Shown: positions 42,640-51,427, counted from the first letter of the stretch. The stretch: DNA of 64,000 bases from an uncultured Clostridia bacterium (GCA_947598155.1 CANQFC010000001.1:186001-250000); one strand, 5' to 3'. A program made the numbers and translations. Notes: generated from the letters alone by a model not told the origin.

Positions 42640-43509
42640 TCACCCTTTAAACACAGCGTTATATTTTGTAAGTAGCTTTACGGGGTGGTAAGACAGCTTT
42701 GCCGAACGCAAACCTTCGCTACCCGCGTCGTCCTCACGGTTGATAAACTCATATTTGCCCAAAAGCGCTTTGGCAAGCTCGCGATTTATCATTTGGTATG
42801 CTCCTCTGATATTTGCATACGCCTTTTCAACGTGCGTGCAAAACGTATTGCCGTTAAGCTGTTCGCCGAAAGCGAATGCCACGGCCTCGTCCTCAATAAA
42901 AAGTATTCCGCCGAACAGCCCCAGCTCAAAAAAACTGCCGAATACCTTGTCTATCGCTCTGTGTTCTCTCTCAATATCATCAGGTTCTTTTTTCTCGTTA
43001 AGACGTTCCCACTGGTTGTTCAAAATAATACAGCGGTCAATGTTCTCAGGGGTGATTTCCTCAAAATGCCAATCAAATGTCTTTTCAAAAAAGCTGATAT
43101 GGTTTTTCTTGCTGTGATATTTCTTGCCGCGTAAATTTGCCAAATCCTCGGTTTTATAGATGTATTCAAACGAATCTCGGTCTTGAAAAAACTCAAATTT
43201 ATCGGGAAAGTATCCGCAAAGCTCGTCTTTATCTTTTCCCGTAAGCCCGTAAAACGTAATATTTTTACCGTCGGATATTATTTTTTCGATAACGCTTTTT
43301 TTGTCGCCCGGGCCTTTTGGATATAAATAGAATGAGTCAGTAAGGGTTTTGGAAACAAAAACGCCGTTATCGGTAATTATTTCGTTCTTGTAAATATCCG
43401 ACCACATAAAAATATTGCCAAAGCAGTATTCGCAGCATTCCGCGTTTTCGCTGTCAAATATCTTCATAACCGCCGATTTATCGGAAAGCTCCGGAGAATG
43501 AAAGTCCAT
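42640..43509 (-). CDS. DUF2156 (phosphatidylglycerol lysyltransferase C-terminal-like) protein
   Basis: A 289-residue soluble protein with a double GNAT fold, lacking the membrane domain of MprF. Segments: YFGNIFMWSD-like (CFGNIFMWSDIYKNEI), RGKKYHSKKNHISFFEK and YQMINRELAKALLGKYEFIN with REDDAGSEGLRSAKLSYHP near the end. Family knowledge: related domains transfer aminoacyl groups from tRNA to lipids, but soluble members are uncharacterised. The ATG overlaps the tmk stop codon by one base (TAATG). Confidence 0.85.
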   Translation of the reverse strand: MDFHSPELSDKSAVMKIFDSENAECCEYCFGNIFMWSDIYKNEIITDNGVFVSKTLTDSFYLYPKGPGDKKSVIEKIISDGKNITFYGLTGKDKDELCGYFPDKFEFFQDRDSFEYIYKTEDLANLRGKKYHSKKNHISFFEKTFDWHFEEITPENIDRCIILNNQWERLNEKKEPDDIEREHRAIDKVFGSFFELGLFGGILFIEDEAVAFAFGEQLNGNTFCTHVEKAYANIRGAYQMINRELAKALLGKYEFINREDDAGSEGLRSAKLSYHPVKLLTKYNAVFKG

Positions 43510-44174
43510 TATAAGATCTCCCTGACCTTGTCAAAAATTTTGTGGCTTATGCTCTCAATGGGCAGTGGATTTTCACCGTCAAAGCATTTAATAACCGTCC
43601 AGTCAAAACGCTCGGCCGTGTAAAGAGCGGCTTGGCGGCATTGTTTAAGGTATTCTACGTTCGACTCGTGAACGTCTTTTTTTGATTCTTCGCCGCCGTA
43701 GCGCCGTGACATAAGTCTTTGGGAAATATCAACGTCCATATCAAGAAAAATTACCTTGTCGGGCTTAGGTACGCCCACCTTTTCGTATTCGGTTTCAAAA
43801 AGCCAGTCAAGGTAAGAGTCCCATTTTTCTTTCGGGAGTTTCACGGTTTGATGAACGGCGTTGGACGTGGTGTAACGGTCCGCCAAAATTAAAGCGCCGT
43901 TTAAATACTCGTCTTTCCAAACCGTTTTATAATTTGCGTATCTGTCCACCGTGTAAAAAAGCGACGCGGCGTATGTGTTGACGTCTGAAGGGTCCGCGCC
44001 GAATGTACCGCCGAGATACATCTTGACAAGCTCGCTTGATTTACTGTTATAATCAGGGAGTTTAATTTGTTTTACGGTTTTTCCTAAGCCTAAAAGTTTG
44101 GCCTTCAGCCTTTCAATTTGAGTTGATTTACCGCTGCCGTCAAGGCCTTCAATTACAATGAGTTTTCCGTTCAT
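43509..44174 (-). CDS. tmk: Thymidylate kinase-like dNMP kinase
   Basis: A 221-residue P-loop kinase. Walker A GLDGSGKST (residues 9-17), DRYTTSNAVHQ motif, and a LID region RRYGGEESKKDVHE. Family knowledge: phosphorylates dTMP to dTDP for DNA synthesis. The LID is longer than in E. coli Tmk. It is the first gene of a minus-strand operon that runs to the U32 gene or further. Confidence 0.9.
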   Translation of the reverse strand: MNGKLIVIEGLDGSGKSTQIERLKAKLLGLGKTVKQIKLPDYNSKSSELVKMYLGGTFGADPSDVNTYAASLFYTVDRYANYKTVWKDEYLNGALILADRYTTSNAVHQTVKLPKEKWDSYLDWLFETEYEKVGVPKPDKVIFLDMDVDISQRLMSRRYGGEESKKDVHESNVEYLKQCRQAALYTAERFDWTVIKCFDGENPLPIESISHKIFDKVREIL

Positions 44175-44266
44175 AAGTTTGCCTGCCTGAAATTACAATT
44201 ATATACGGTACATTATATCAAATAATGTTGAATTTTACAATGTTTATTTGCAAAAAAATAGCGTAC

Positions 44267-44296
44267 TTGATATTGAATACAGTTATATGTTAAAAT
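44267..44296 (+). promoter_or_regulatory. Promoter of the amidase/GH110 operon
   Basis: TTGATA (44267-44272), an 18-bp spacer and TAAAAT (44291-44296), about 70 bp before the amidase start. Confidence 0.5.
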
Positions 44297-44365
44297 TATT
44301 ATGTGTTATTAAGGACGTGAATTTGCATATATTTAATTGAATCTTTTTCGGAGATGCATTAAATA

Positions 44366-45076
44366 ATGAAGATAAAATATAAGCAGTTTAATTTTATTAT
44401 TCCGTTGGCGGCAATTTTCATTTTAACGTTTTCCGCTGTTATTGCGCTTTTATCGGTTGGCGGAGAGGAAACGGTTTATTACTTTAATCAATTGAGCTTT
44501 ACGCCCGATCCGAAAACAGTCTGCATTGACGCCGGCCACGGCGGGAGCAGTTCGGGCGCCACGGGAGAGGGCGGAAAGAGACTTGAGAAAGACGATACGC
44601 TGCGGCTTTCGCTGCTTGTCCGTGACGAGCTTGTGAAAAGGGGATACACCGTTGTTATGACAAGGGATACCGACAAGGATATATCGCTTGAGGACAGGTG
44701 CAAGGTTGCAAACAAGTCAAAAGCCTCTCTGTTTGTTTCAATTCACCGTAATTCAACTTCCGGAACGGGTCAGGGATGCGAAATGTGGATTCACAGTATG
44801 AACCCGTCTGATGACAGACTTTTAGCGGAAAATATTTTGCAAAGCTTAGACCTTATGGGGGCGGACACGTCCAGAGGAATACATACGGGCTACCGCGAGG
44901 GAGCCAATAAAAATTATTATGTAAACCGATGTTCCAAAATGCCTTCTGTGCTGGCGGAAATCGGCTTTATATCAAGTAAAAGCGACAACGCGCAGTTTGA
45001 CCAAAAGATAGGGGAATTGGCGGCGGCTATTGCAGACGGAATTGAAATGACGCTGCTTGAAATGAACGGAGAGTAA
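44366..45076 (+). CDS. N-acetylmuramoyl-L-alanine amidase (Amidase_3) with N-terminal anchor
   Basis: A 236-residue secreted or anchored zinc amidase. Residues about 12-32 form a membrane helix. The Amidase_3 domain shows CIDAGHGGSSSGATGE (first Zn His), a KDDTLRLSLLV segment with the second acidic ligand region, VSIHRNS (third His) and the catalytic Glu in VLAEIGFISSKSDNAQF. Family knowledge: cleaves the stem peptide from MurNAc in peptidoglycan turnover, cell separation or spore germination. Followed after 2 bp by a GH110-like gene, an unusual neighbour. Confidence 0.9.
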   Translation: MKIKYKQFNFIIPLAAIFILTFSAVIALLSVGGEETVYYFNQLSFTPDPKTVCIDAGHGGSSSGATGEGGKRLEKDDTLRLSLLVRDELVKRGYTVVMTRDTDKDISLEDRCKVANKSKASLFVSIHRNSTSGTGQGCEMWIHSMNPSDDRLLAENILQSLDLMGADTSRGIHTGYREGANKNYYVNRCSKMPSVLAEIGFISSKSDNAQFDQKIGELAAAIADGIEMTLLEMNGE

Positions 45077-45078
45077 AA

Positions 45079-46704
45079 ATGAGAGAGTTTAACGTATGGG
45101 ATTACGGAATTTTGCCGGGCAGGGAATGCGGAGAACAGTTAGAAAAGCTGATTGAAAGTATTCCGCGCGATTTGTCCGAAAAGGTTATTAAATTTCAAAA
45201 GGGCGATTACTACATAAAAGCGCAGAGCCTAAAAAAGCGTATGCTCTATATTACGAATACGGCGGGGGACGAAGAGTACCCAAAAGGCGAAACGCCTCAC
45301 AGAGCATCTGCCGCGCTCTATTTTGACGGTATTAAAAATTTGACTGTGGAAGGCGGCGGTGCAAGGCTTATAGTCAGCGGAAAGGCGACAAACTGCGTAA
45401 TTTCAAATTGCGAAAACTTTGTACTGAAAGATATTTCTATCGACGTGTCAAAGCCTGATTTGCATTCTCTGAAAGTATTAGGCAAGGGCAGGCACTGGGT
45501 GGATTTTGAACTCGGTGAAAACGAGGATTTTGAATTTAAAAACGGCACGGTTATTTTTAAGGGCGACGGCTTTGAAACCGATGTTAAATCAAAGGCGAGA
45601 ACGTGCAGTTGGACAAATAAAATTTCAGCCGAAAACAGGGAAATAAACGTCCGTACAAGTCATCCGCTCGCGTCTGCCGTAAAGCTCAAAATGATTGGCG
45701 GCAAAATTCTTAGAGCTTATTATCTTTCAACCGGCAAATTCAGCGAGGGCGAAATTTATTACCTTTTTGATAACCTTAGACAGTATGCGGGAATTTTTGT
45801 GGATAACAGCAAAAATGTCGTTCTTCAAAATATTGCACAGCATTTTAACTATTCTTTGGCGGTAGTTTGCCAATGCTCAGAGAATGTTTTTCTTAAAAAC
45901 CTTGATTTAACGCCGCAAAAAGGCCGATTTATCACTTCTCTTGCGGATTTTGTCCAAGTCTGCCTTTGCAGAGGTAAATTCAGCGTGACAGACTGCGTTT
46001 TTGACGGCGCCGGCGATGACTGCCTTAACTGCCACGGATTCCATTTTAAGGTTGAAAAAGTAAACGGCAATAAGGCGTATGTTAAATTTATGCATCCGCA
46101 GTCGCACGGGTATAATCCGTTTAGAAACGGAGACAGGGCGGCGTTTATTGACAAAAAAACTCTTTTGCAGACAGGCGAATGCACTGTCGTTTCCTCAAAG
46201 CTTTGCGATGAAACAACGGTTGAATTGACGGTTTCGGGTGATATGCCGGAAGTAGGCTATATGATTGAAAACGTCTCCGCATGTCCTGAGCTTTACTTTG
46301 CGCGAAACGAGATTCACAGAATAGTAACCCGCGGACTTCTCATTACAACGAGGGGCAGAACAGTCGTTGAGGACAATCATTTTTACGCCGTTTCAATGAG
46401 CGGAATCCTTTTTTCGGACGACGCCTCTAACTGGTATGAGAGCGGAATGTGCGCGGACGTCACAGTGAAAAACAACATTTTTGACTATTGCGGCGAGCAT
46501 GGCATAATGATTAAACCCGAAAATTCGGTTTACGGCGGAGCGGTTCACAAGAATATTAAAGTTTTGGATAATACTTTTAAAAAATGCGAAAAGGTCTGCT
46601 TTTACGCCAAGTCATCTTCCGATTTACAGTTTTTAAACAACAGCGTCCTGTCGGCCCCAAAGCTTTTAAAAACCGAAAACTGCGAGAATGTTACAATCGA
46701 ATAA
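45079..46704 (+). CDS. GH110-like alpha-1,3-galactosidase (right-handed beta-helix)
   Basis: A 541-residue parallel beta-helix enzyme without a signal peptide. The strongest clues are DGAGDDCLNCHGFHFKVEKV followed by FMHPQSHGY, FRNGDRAAF and the block TRGLLITTRGRTVVEDNHF then SNWYESGMCADVTVKNNIF, which match GH110 alpha-1,3-galactosidases. Family knowledge: those remove terminal alpha-1,3-galactose such as blood group B antigen and are best known from Bacteroidetes and actinobacteria. Here the family DDA/DDC..HG motif is present; activity is not proven. It is translationally close to the amidase gene. The lack of a secretion signal suggests it works on imported oligosaccharides. Confidence 0.72.
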   Translation: MREFNVWDYGILPGRECGEQLEKLIESIPRDLSEKVIKFQKGDYYIKAQSLKKRMLYITNTAGDEEYPKGETPHRASAALYFDGIKNLTVEGGGARLIVSGKATNCVISNCENFVLKDISIDVSKPDLHSLKVLGKGRHWVDFELGENEDFEFKNGTVIFKGDGFETDVKSKARTCSWTNKISAENREINVRTSHPLASAVKLKMIGGKILRAYYLSTGKFSEGEIYYLFDNLRQYAGIFVDNSKNVVLQNIAQHFNYSLAVVCQCSENVFLKNLDLTPQKGRFITSLADFVQVCLCRGKFSVTDCVFDGAGDDCLNCHGFHFKVEKVNGNKAYVKFMHPQSHGYNPFRNGDRAAFIDKKTLLQTGECTVVSSKLCDETTVELTVSGDMPEVGYMIENVSACPELYFARNEIHRIVTRGLLITTRGRTVVEDNHFYAVSMSGILFSDDASNWYESGMCADVTVKNNIFDYCGEHGIMIKPENSVYGGAVHKNIKVLDNTFKKCEKVCFYAKSSSDLQFLNNSVLSAPKLLKTENCENVTIE

Positions 46705-46711
46705 CGAAATT

Positions 46712-46752
46712 AAAAAAGACTGTCTGCGCCGATGTTCAGACAGTCTTTTTTT
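46712..46752 (+). terminator. Strong intrinsic terminator
   Basis: AAAAAAGACTGTCTG pairs with CAGACAGTCTTTTTTT around a ten-base loop directly after the GH110-like gene. Confidence 0.9.
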
Positions 46753-46778
46753 GAAATTTATTAAATGTAAATTTTTAT

Positions 46779-46909
46779 TTAATAAGGGGCTTAACCCGCC
46801 ATCAACGCGGCAATGTGATGCAACAGCCGCACAAAGTAATCATAAGGAAATTTAGAACCTCCTTATTCCAAAACGGAACCCGCCGCCTTTTGAGGCGGTT
46901 AAGTTATAT
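46779..46909 (+). repeat. Dispersed structured repeat, copy C (divergent)
   Basis: Starts TTAATAAGGGGCTTAACCCG, has AACGCGGCAATG in place of the GCGGCGCGGC block, a new stem ATAAGGA...TCCTTAT, then CAAAACGGAACCCGCCGCC-TTTTGA-GGCGG and ends TTAAGTTATA. Same order of parts as copies A and B but the middle differs. Lies just upstream of the SGNH gene promoter and in the same direction. Confidence 0.55.
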
Positions 46910-46946
46910 TTTTAGAAAATATTTGCCCTTTTTTTACATTTTACTC

Positions 46947-46974
46947 TTGAAAACGCCGTCTTACAGTGTATAAT
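46947..46974 (+). promoter_or_regulatory. Promoter of the SGNH gene
   Basis: TTGAAA (46947-46952), 16-bp spacer and a perfect TATAAT (46969-46974), about 54 bp before the start codon. Confidence 0.65.
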
Positions 46975-47027
46975 ATTTTATTGAATCACAGATGTTTCGA
47001 CGGTTAATTCAAAGGAGTGCAATTTTG

Positions 47028-48080
47028 ATGGGTAATAAAAAGAAAGCCGTTATAACCGCAGTTTCGGTTCTTTTATGTTTGTGCCTGACAGCCTTAACTG
47101 TTATAGTGTTAAAAAAATATAGGGAAAAACCTACTTTAAAGACGCAGGGTCAGAGTAAAGAGTATGTGAGCGACAGCGTAACTCCTGAATTAACCGGGCA
47201 GTCAACCGAATCCGCGACTGAATCAGCTACTGAATCCGCGACCGAGTCGGTAACCGAATCTGTAAGGGAATCGACGAGCAAATCAACGAGCGAATCCGCA
47301 ACAAAAAAGCCTGAGACAACAAAGTCGGAATCTTCAACAAAAAAGCCCGTCCAAACGACCAAAAAGGCCGAGACAACGACTAAAAAGCCGTATAAGCCCT
47401 CCGAAAAATACAATACTTCACACGCAATCGCGGGCTCTCTGCCGAAAAAAAAGGCCGTTTCGGGGAGTTGGTTTGACGACGCCGTTTTTGTGGGCGATTC
47501 CGTGAGCTTAAAGCTTAATATGTACGAATCCTCGGTTGACAGGCTCGGCAAGGCGCGCTTTCTTACCGCGGGCAGTCTTAGCGCGACAAATGCTCTTTGG
47601 GACGTAAGCGACAAATCGGTTCATCCCAAATACAAGGGTAAAAAGCAGAAAGTTGAAAAATCAATAGCGCAAATGTCGGGAGTTAAGAAGGTTTACATAA
47701 TGCTCGGTATGAACGACATTAACGCGGTCGGAATGAACGGCGGAATAAAAAACTTTGAAAAGCTTTGCAACAATATTCTGAAAGAATCTCCCAATGTTCA
47801 GATTTACGTTCAGTCCGTGACCCCTTTAATAAAAGGCAGTAAGACCGCTTCTTCAAAAGAAGGCCGTCTTAATAACAAAACTATTTTCGAGTACAATAAA
47901 AAGCTTGCGGCGCTTGCTCAAAAAAGAGGCTGGTATTTTGTAAATGTTGCCGAGGTAATGTACGATAAAGAGGGTTATCTAAAAAAAGAGTACTGCAGCG
48001 ACCCTGACAGTATGGGGCTTCATTTTACAAACGCGGGCTGCAAGGCGTGGATTGACTATCTTTTGACGCACACTCCGTAA
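47028..48080 (+). CDS. Membrane-anchored SGNH/GDSL hydrolase with Ser/Thr-rich stalk
   Basis: About 350 residues. An N-terminal membrane helix (about residues 7-27) is followed by a Thr/Ser/Lys-rich stalk of about 100 residues and an SGNH-fold domain: FVGDSVS (nucleophile Ser), LGMNDI (Asn block) and DPDSMGLHFTNAG (catalytic Asp and His). Family knowledge: these domains act as esterases or O-acetyl transferases on polysaccharides. The ATG at 47028 follows AAAGGAGTGC; an upstream in-frame start adds 12 residues without improving the signal. First gene of a surface O-acylation cluster. Confidence 0.85.
   Translation: MGNKKKAVITAVSVLLCLCLTALTVIVLKKYREKPTLKTQGQSKEYVSDSVTPELTGQSTESATESATESATESVTESVRESTSKSTSESATKKPETTKSESSTKKPVQTTKKAETTTKKPYKPSEKYNTSHAIAGSLPKKKAVSGSWFDDAVFVGDSVSLKLNMYESSVDRLGKARFLTAGSLSATNALWDVSDKSVHPKYKGKKQKVEKSIAQMSGVKKVYIMLGMNDINAVGMNGGIKNFEKLCNNILKESPNVQIYVQSVTPLIKGSKTASSKEGRLNNKTIFEYNKKLAALAQKRGWYFVNVAEVMYDKEGYLKKEYCSDPDSMGLHFTNAGCKAWIDYLLTHTP
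47205..47264 (+). repeat. 12-bp tandem repeat encoding Thr-Glu-Ser-Ala
   Basis: Five imperfect units of the form ACn GAr TCn GCn/GTn encode repeats of TESA/TESV in the stalk of the SGNH protein. More degenerate Ser/Thr/Lys repeats follow to about 47400. Confidence 0.85.
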
Positions 48081-48120
48081 TTAAACCTTTTGCCGCTTTT
48101 ATTCTTTGTTGTGAAACATT

Positions 48121-48157
48121 TAAAGCGTGTGCCGCAACGGCGCGCGCTTTTGTTTTA
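48121..48157 (+). terminator. Intrinsic terminator after the SGNH gene
   Basis: AAAGCGTGTGCCG-CAA-CGGCGCGCGCTTT followed by TGTTTT. A closely related hairpin recurs at 48776. Confidence 0.75.
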
Positions 48158-48187
48158 TATTTTTATGCAATTTGTGCGGTTTGGCTA

Positions 48188-48216
48188 TTGACAGAACAGG
48201 TCGAAAAAGGTAAAAT
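48188..48216 (+). promoter_or_regulatory. Promoter of the DUF4358 lipoprotein gene
   Basis: Perfect TTGACA (48188-48193), 17-bp spacer and TAAAAT (48211-48216), 36 bp before the start codon. Confidence 0.75.
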
Positions 48217-48252
48217 ATATTAGTATATCATCGGTTTTTACAGGAGTAAAAA

Positions 48253-48753
48253 ATGAAAAAATATTTATCCGTAATTCTTGTTTTAGTATTGGTTTTCGCG
48301 TTGTCTGCCTGCGCCGAAAAGCCGGCGGAGGAAACTCCTTCGGATACGCCTTCACAAGAAATCACAATAGACTTAAACGCGCTTAAAAATTCAATTATTG
48401 AAAAAGCGGAGCTTGTGGAACCGCTTGAAATAGATTTGGAAAATTTTTGCGAGCGCTATGACGTTGATGCGTCGGATGTTTCCGATTTAGTTTACATAAC
48501 TACTTTAAACGGTACTTTTCCCGATGAAATCATAATCGTTAAGTCGGCAAACGGGGACGCAAAAATGCGTATTACGGAAAAGTTCAGTTCGCGTCTTGAC
48601 GAAGTAAAGGTGCAGTCAAGGGATTACGACGCTGAGAATTACGCTCTTGCTCAGGAGTGCAAAATAATCGAAAAAGACAGCTATTTGGCACTCTTTATTT
48701 CCGCAAAACACGCGCAGATGGAAAAGATTTTTGAAGAATCGTTTAATAGCTGA
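48253..48753 (+). CDS. DUF4358 lipoprotein
   Basis: A 166-residue lipoprotein: signal peptide with lipobox LSAC (Cys21), short Pro/Thr/Glu linker and a DUF4358 domain (DLENFCERYDVDASDVSDLV, GTFPDEIIIVK). Family knowledge: DUF4358 proteins are common beside MBOAT acyltransferases and DHHW proteins in Clostridia; no biochemical function is established. It has its own promoter. A hairpin with a short T-run follows, then the MBOAT gene. Confidence 0.8.
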   Translation: MKKYLSVILVLVLVFALSACAEKPAEETPSDTPSQEITIDLNALKNSIIEKAELVEPLEIDLENFCERYDVDASDVSDLVYITTLNGTFPDEIIIVKSANGDAKMRITEKFSSRLDEVKVQSRDYDAENYALAQECKIIEKDSYLALFISAKHAQMEKIFEESFNS

Positions 48754-48775
48754 AACGGTATAGAGTTGATATTTG

Positions 48776-48806
48776 CGTGTGCCGAGAACGGCGCACGCTT
48801 TTATTT
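48776..48806 (+). terminator. Partial terminator between DUF4358 and MBOAT genes
   Basis: GCGTGTGCCG-AGAA-CGGCGCACGC followed by TTTTATTTT. It is nearly the same hairpin as at 48121. The MBOAT ribosome site GGAGG begins only 2 bp after it, so read-through must occur if this gene has no separate promoter. Confidence 0.7.
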
Positions 48807-48820
48807 TGGAGGTGAAACGG

Positions 48821-50218
48821 GTGGTATTTTCAAGTATTCCTTTTTTGTTCGGATTTTTTGTGCTGACGTTAACGGTATATTACGCCGTACCGAGGAAATT
48901 TCGCAATTTTGTTCTTTTGATTTTCAGTCTGTTATTTTACGGATACGGCGAACCCGTTTTTATATTGCTGATGCTTTTTTCGATTCTTGTGAATTATTTG
49001 AGCGGTTTGGCTTTGGGCAGACTTACCGTCGGGAGCAAGGGCGCGAAAGCCATACTTATTTTATGCGTAATAATAAATATTGCGCTTTTAGGGTACTTCA
49101 AATATGCCTCTCTTTTTGTAGGCACACTCAAAATACTGCCGGTGTTTTCGTTTTTGCCCAATCCTGAAATTTCACTTCCGATAGGCATTTCGTTTTATAC
49201 TTTCCAAACGATGTCTTATGTTATAGATGTTTACAAAGGCAACTGCAAGCCTCAGAAAAACATCATATCGTTCGGCACGTTCGTTTCGCTTTTCCCTCAG
49301 CTTATCGCAGGGCCTATTGTACGCTATGTTGACATTGAAAATCAGCTCACCGAAAGGAAAGAGTCAATGCTCCTTTTCGGAAACGGCGTGCGTCTTTTTA
49401 CCTTGGGGCTTGCCAAAAAGGTACTTATCGCAAACGAAATGGGCGTTATTTGGAACGAACTTAAATTTGCCGGAGATGGCGCGGGCGTTTTAGGCCATTG
49501 GTTCGGTATAATCGCGTTTACCCTGCAAATTTATTTTGATTTCAGCGGATACAGCGATATGGCAAGGGGGCTGGGCAATATGTTTGGTTTCAGCTTTGTC
49601 AAAAATTTTGACTATCCGTACATTTCAAAGAGCATAACCGAGTTCTGGAGGCGCTGGCACATTTCTCTGGGCGTTTGGTTTAGGGAATACGTTTACATTC
49701 CGCTGGGCGGCAACCGCAGGGGCAAGGGCAGGCAGTGCGTTAACATTTTAATTGTTTGGGCGCTTACGGGCTTTTGGCACGGCGCATCCTGGAATTTTCT
49801 TTTATGGGGCGTTTATTTCGGAGTTCTTTTGATTATTGAAAAGTTCTTTTTATCAAATTTGCTCAAAAAATTACCGACCGTATTTTCACATATTTACACT
49901 ATGTTTTTTGTAATTATCGGTTGGGTTATTTTCGATTTTTCATCGGTCGCGGATATATTAAAATATATTAAGGGTATGTTTGGACTTGCGCCGGTTCGCA
50001 CTGACGGGGACACACTCAGCTTTATTATTTCATATTTGCCGATACTGTGCGTTGCCGCGTTTGCGTCGCTGCCGGTGATAAGGAAAATCTATTTTAAAGT
50101 GAGAAAATCAAGGCTTTTTCCCATTGCCGAAGCGTTTGCGACAGCCGCGGTTTTAACGCTTTGCACGGCGTCGCTTGTTCGTTCGGGGTACAATCCGTTT
50201 CTTTATTTTAGATTTTAA
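48821..50218 (+). CDS. MBOAT family O-acyltransferase (DltB/AlgI-like)
   Basis: A 465-residue membrane protein with about 11 helices. The signature block WRRWHISLGVWFREYVYIPL, then GGNRRGK and GFWHGASWNF with the catalytic His, is typical of AlgI/DltB/PatA-like O-acyltransferases. Family knowledge: these pass acyl groups from the cytosol to extracellular polysaccharides, teichoic acids or peptidoglycan. The GTG at 48821 is chosen because GGAGG lies 8 nt upstream and it gives the usual MVFSS N-terminus. Works with the DHHW protein (next gene) and perhaps the SGNH hydrolase. Confidence 0.92.
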   Translation: MVFSSIPFLFGFFVLTLTVYYAVPRKFRNFVLLIFSLLFYGYGEPVFILLMLFSILVNYLSGLALGRLTVGSKGAKAILILCVIINIALLGYFKYASLFVGTLKILPVFSFLPNPEISLPIGISFYTFQTMSYVIDVYKGNCKPQKNIISFGTFVSLFPQLIAGPIVRYVDIENQLTERKESMLLFGNGVRLFTLGLAKKVLIANEMGVIWNELKFAGDGAGVLGHWFGIIAFTLQIYFDFSGYSDMARGLGNMFGFSFVKNFDYPYISKSITEFWRRWHISLGVWFREYVYIPLGGNRRGKGRQCVNILIVWALTGFWHGASWNFLLWGVYFGVLLIIEKFFLSNLLKKLPTVFSHIYTMFFVIIGWVIFDFSSVADILKYIKGMFGLAPVRTDGDTLSFIISYLPILCVAAFASLPVIRKIYFKVRKSRLFPIAEAFATAAVLTLCTASLVRSGYNPFLYFRF

Positions 50219-50230
50219 GAGGTGAGAATT

Positions 50231-51361
50231 ATGAGTGAAAAAGTTAAAAACGGAATATTGCCGTTCGTGTTTATTTTATTCATATTCTCCTTTGCGATTA
50301 TGTTAGCGGCTTTGCCTAAAAAGAACTTTTCCGAAACCGAAAAGCGCGTGCTCGCGAAATTCCCAAAGGCCGACTTTGAAAGCGTTGAAAACGGAGAATT
50401 TACGGACGGACTTGAAAAGTATTTGTCGGACCATTTCCCGTTGAGAGATACTTTTATCGGAATTAACGCTTATGCGGGCGTTGTTCTCGGTAAAACGGGC
50501 GAAAACGGAATTTACAAAGCAAAAGACGGCTATCTTATTACCGCGCCGTCAGAATACGATGAAAGAAGAACGGTGAAAAACGCCGGCTATATCGAAAAGT
50601 TTATTGATAAGACTAAGCTAAACTCTGAATTGATAATTATTCCAACGGCAGGGTATTCGCTTTCGGAAAAACTGCCTTGGAACCACAAGGAATACAACGA
50701 CGGCAAAATTTTTGACTGCGTAAAAAGCGCGGTTAAAAGCGCGGATTTTATTGATGTGAGAAATACGTTTGAAAAGCACAAGGCGGATACGCAGATTTAT
50801 TACAAAACCGACCACCATTTAACGGGTAAGGGTTCATTGCTTGTTTACGGTGAATTTTGCAAAGCCGCCGGCATAGAGGAAAAAAGCTTTTCTCTAATCA
50901 AAAGCGTAGACGGATTTTACGGCACAACATATTCAAAGAGCGGTTTTTGGCTGACAAAGAGCGACTCCGTTGAGATTTACGGATGCGTCCCTGCGAGCAA
51001 ATTCACCGTTACGATTGACGACGGCAAGGGCGAAAACAGATATGACAGCCTTTATTTTGACAGCCATCTCGGGGAAAAGGACAAATATCCGGTTTTCCTC
51101 GACGGCAACCACGCTTTTGTGCGGATACATAACGAGGATTTAAAAAACGGCAAGAAACTGCTTTTGATAAAGGATTCATACGCCCACTGTTTCGCAACGC
51201 TTGCGGCGGAAAATTACGAAGAAATAGTGATGATTGATTTACGCTATTATAAAAAACCGCTAAGCAAGCTTACGAAGGAGGAACGGTTTACCGAGGCGCT
51301 CTTTATGTTCGGCTCCGAAAATATATCAACCAGCACGGACTTGTCTTGGCTTTTAATGTAA
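50231..51361 (+). CDS. DHHW/AlgX-like protein
   Basis: A 376-residue protein with an N-terminal membrane helix and an SGNH-like fold of the DHHW type: KTDHHLTGKGSLLVYGEF carries the DHH signature and LLIKDSYAHCFA the serine block. Family knowledge: DHHW/AlgX/AlgJ proteins accept the acyl group from an MBOAT partner and transfer it to an extracellular glycan. ATG at 50231 follows GAGGTGAGAATT; a GTG three codons upstream overlaps that site. It is 12 bp after the MBOAT stop codon, and ends at a strong terminator. Confidence 0.9.
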   Translation: MSEKVKNGILPFVFILFIFSFAIMLAALPKKNFSETEKRVLAKFPKADFESVENGEFTDGLEKYLSDHFPLRDTFIGINAYAGVVLGKTGENGIYKAKDGYLITAPSEYDERRTVKNAGYIEKFIDKTKLNSELIIIPTAGYSLSEKLPWNHKEYNDGKIFDCVKSAVKSADFIDVRNTFEKHKADTQIYYKTDHHLTGKGSLLVYGEFCKAAGIEEKSFSLIKSVDGFYGTTYSKSGFWLTKSDSVEIYGCVPASKFTVTIDDGKGENRYDSLYFDSHLGEKDKYPVFLDGNHAFVRIHNEDLKNGKKLLLIKDSYAHCFATLAAENYEEIVMIDLRYYKKPLSKLTKEERFTEALFMFGSENISTSTDLSWLLM

Positions 51362-51385
51362 AGAAATTTTGTTAAAAATGAGAAT

Positions 51386-51421
51386 AAAAACGCCCTGCGT
51401 TTTAGCGCAGGGCGTTTTTAG
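51386..51421. terminator. Strong bidirectional terminator
   Basis: AAAAACGCCCTGCG-TTTTAG-CGCAGGGCGTTTTT, a 14-bp perfect stem after the DHHW gene, facing the converging GH95-like gene. Confidence 0.92.
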
Positions 51422-51427
51422 GTTGAT

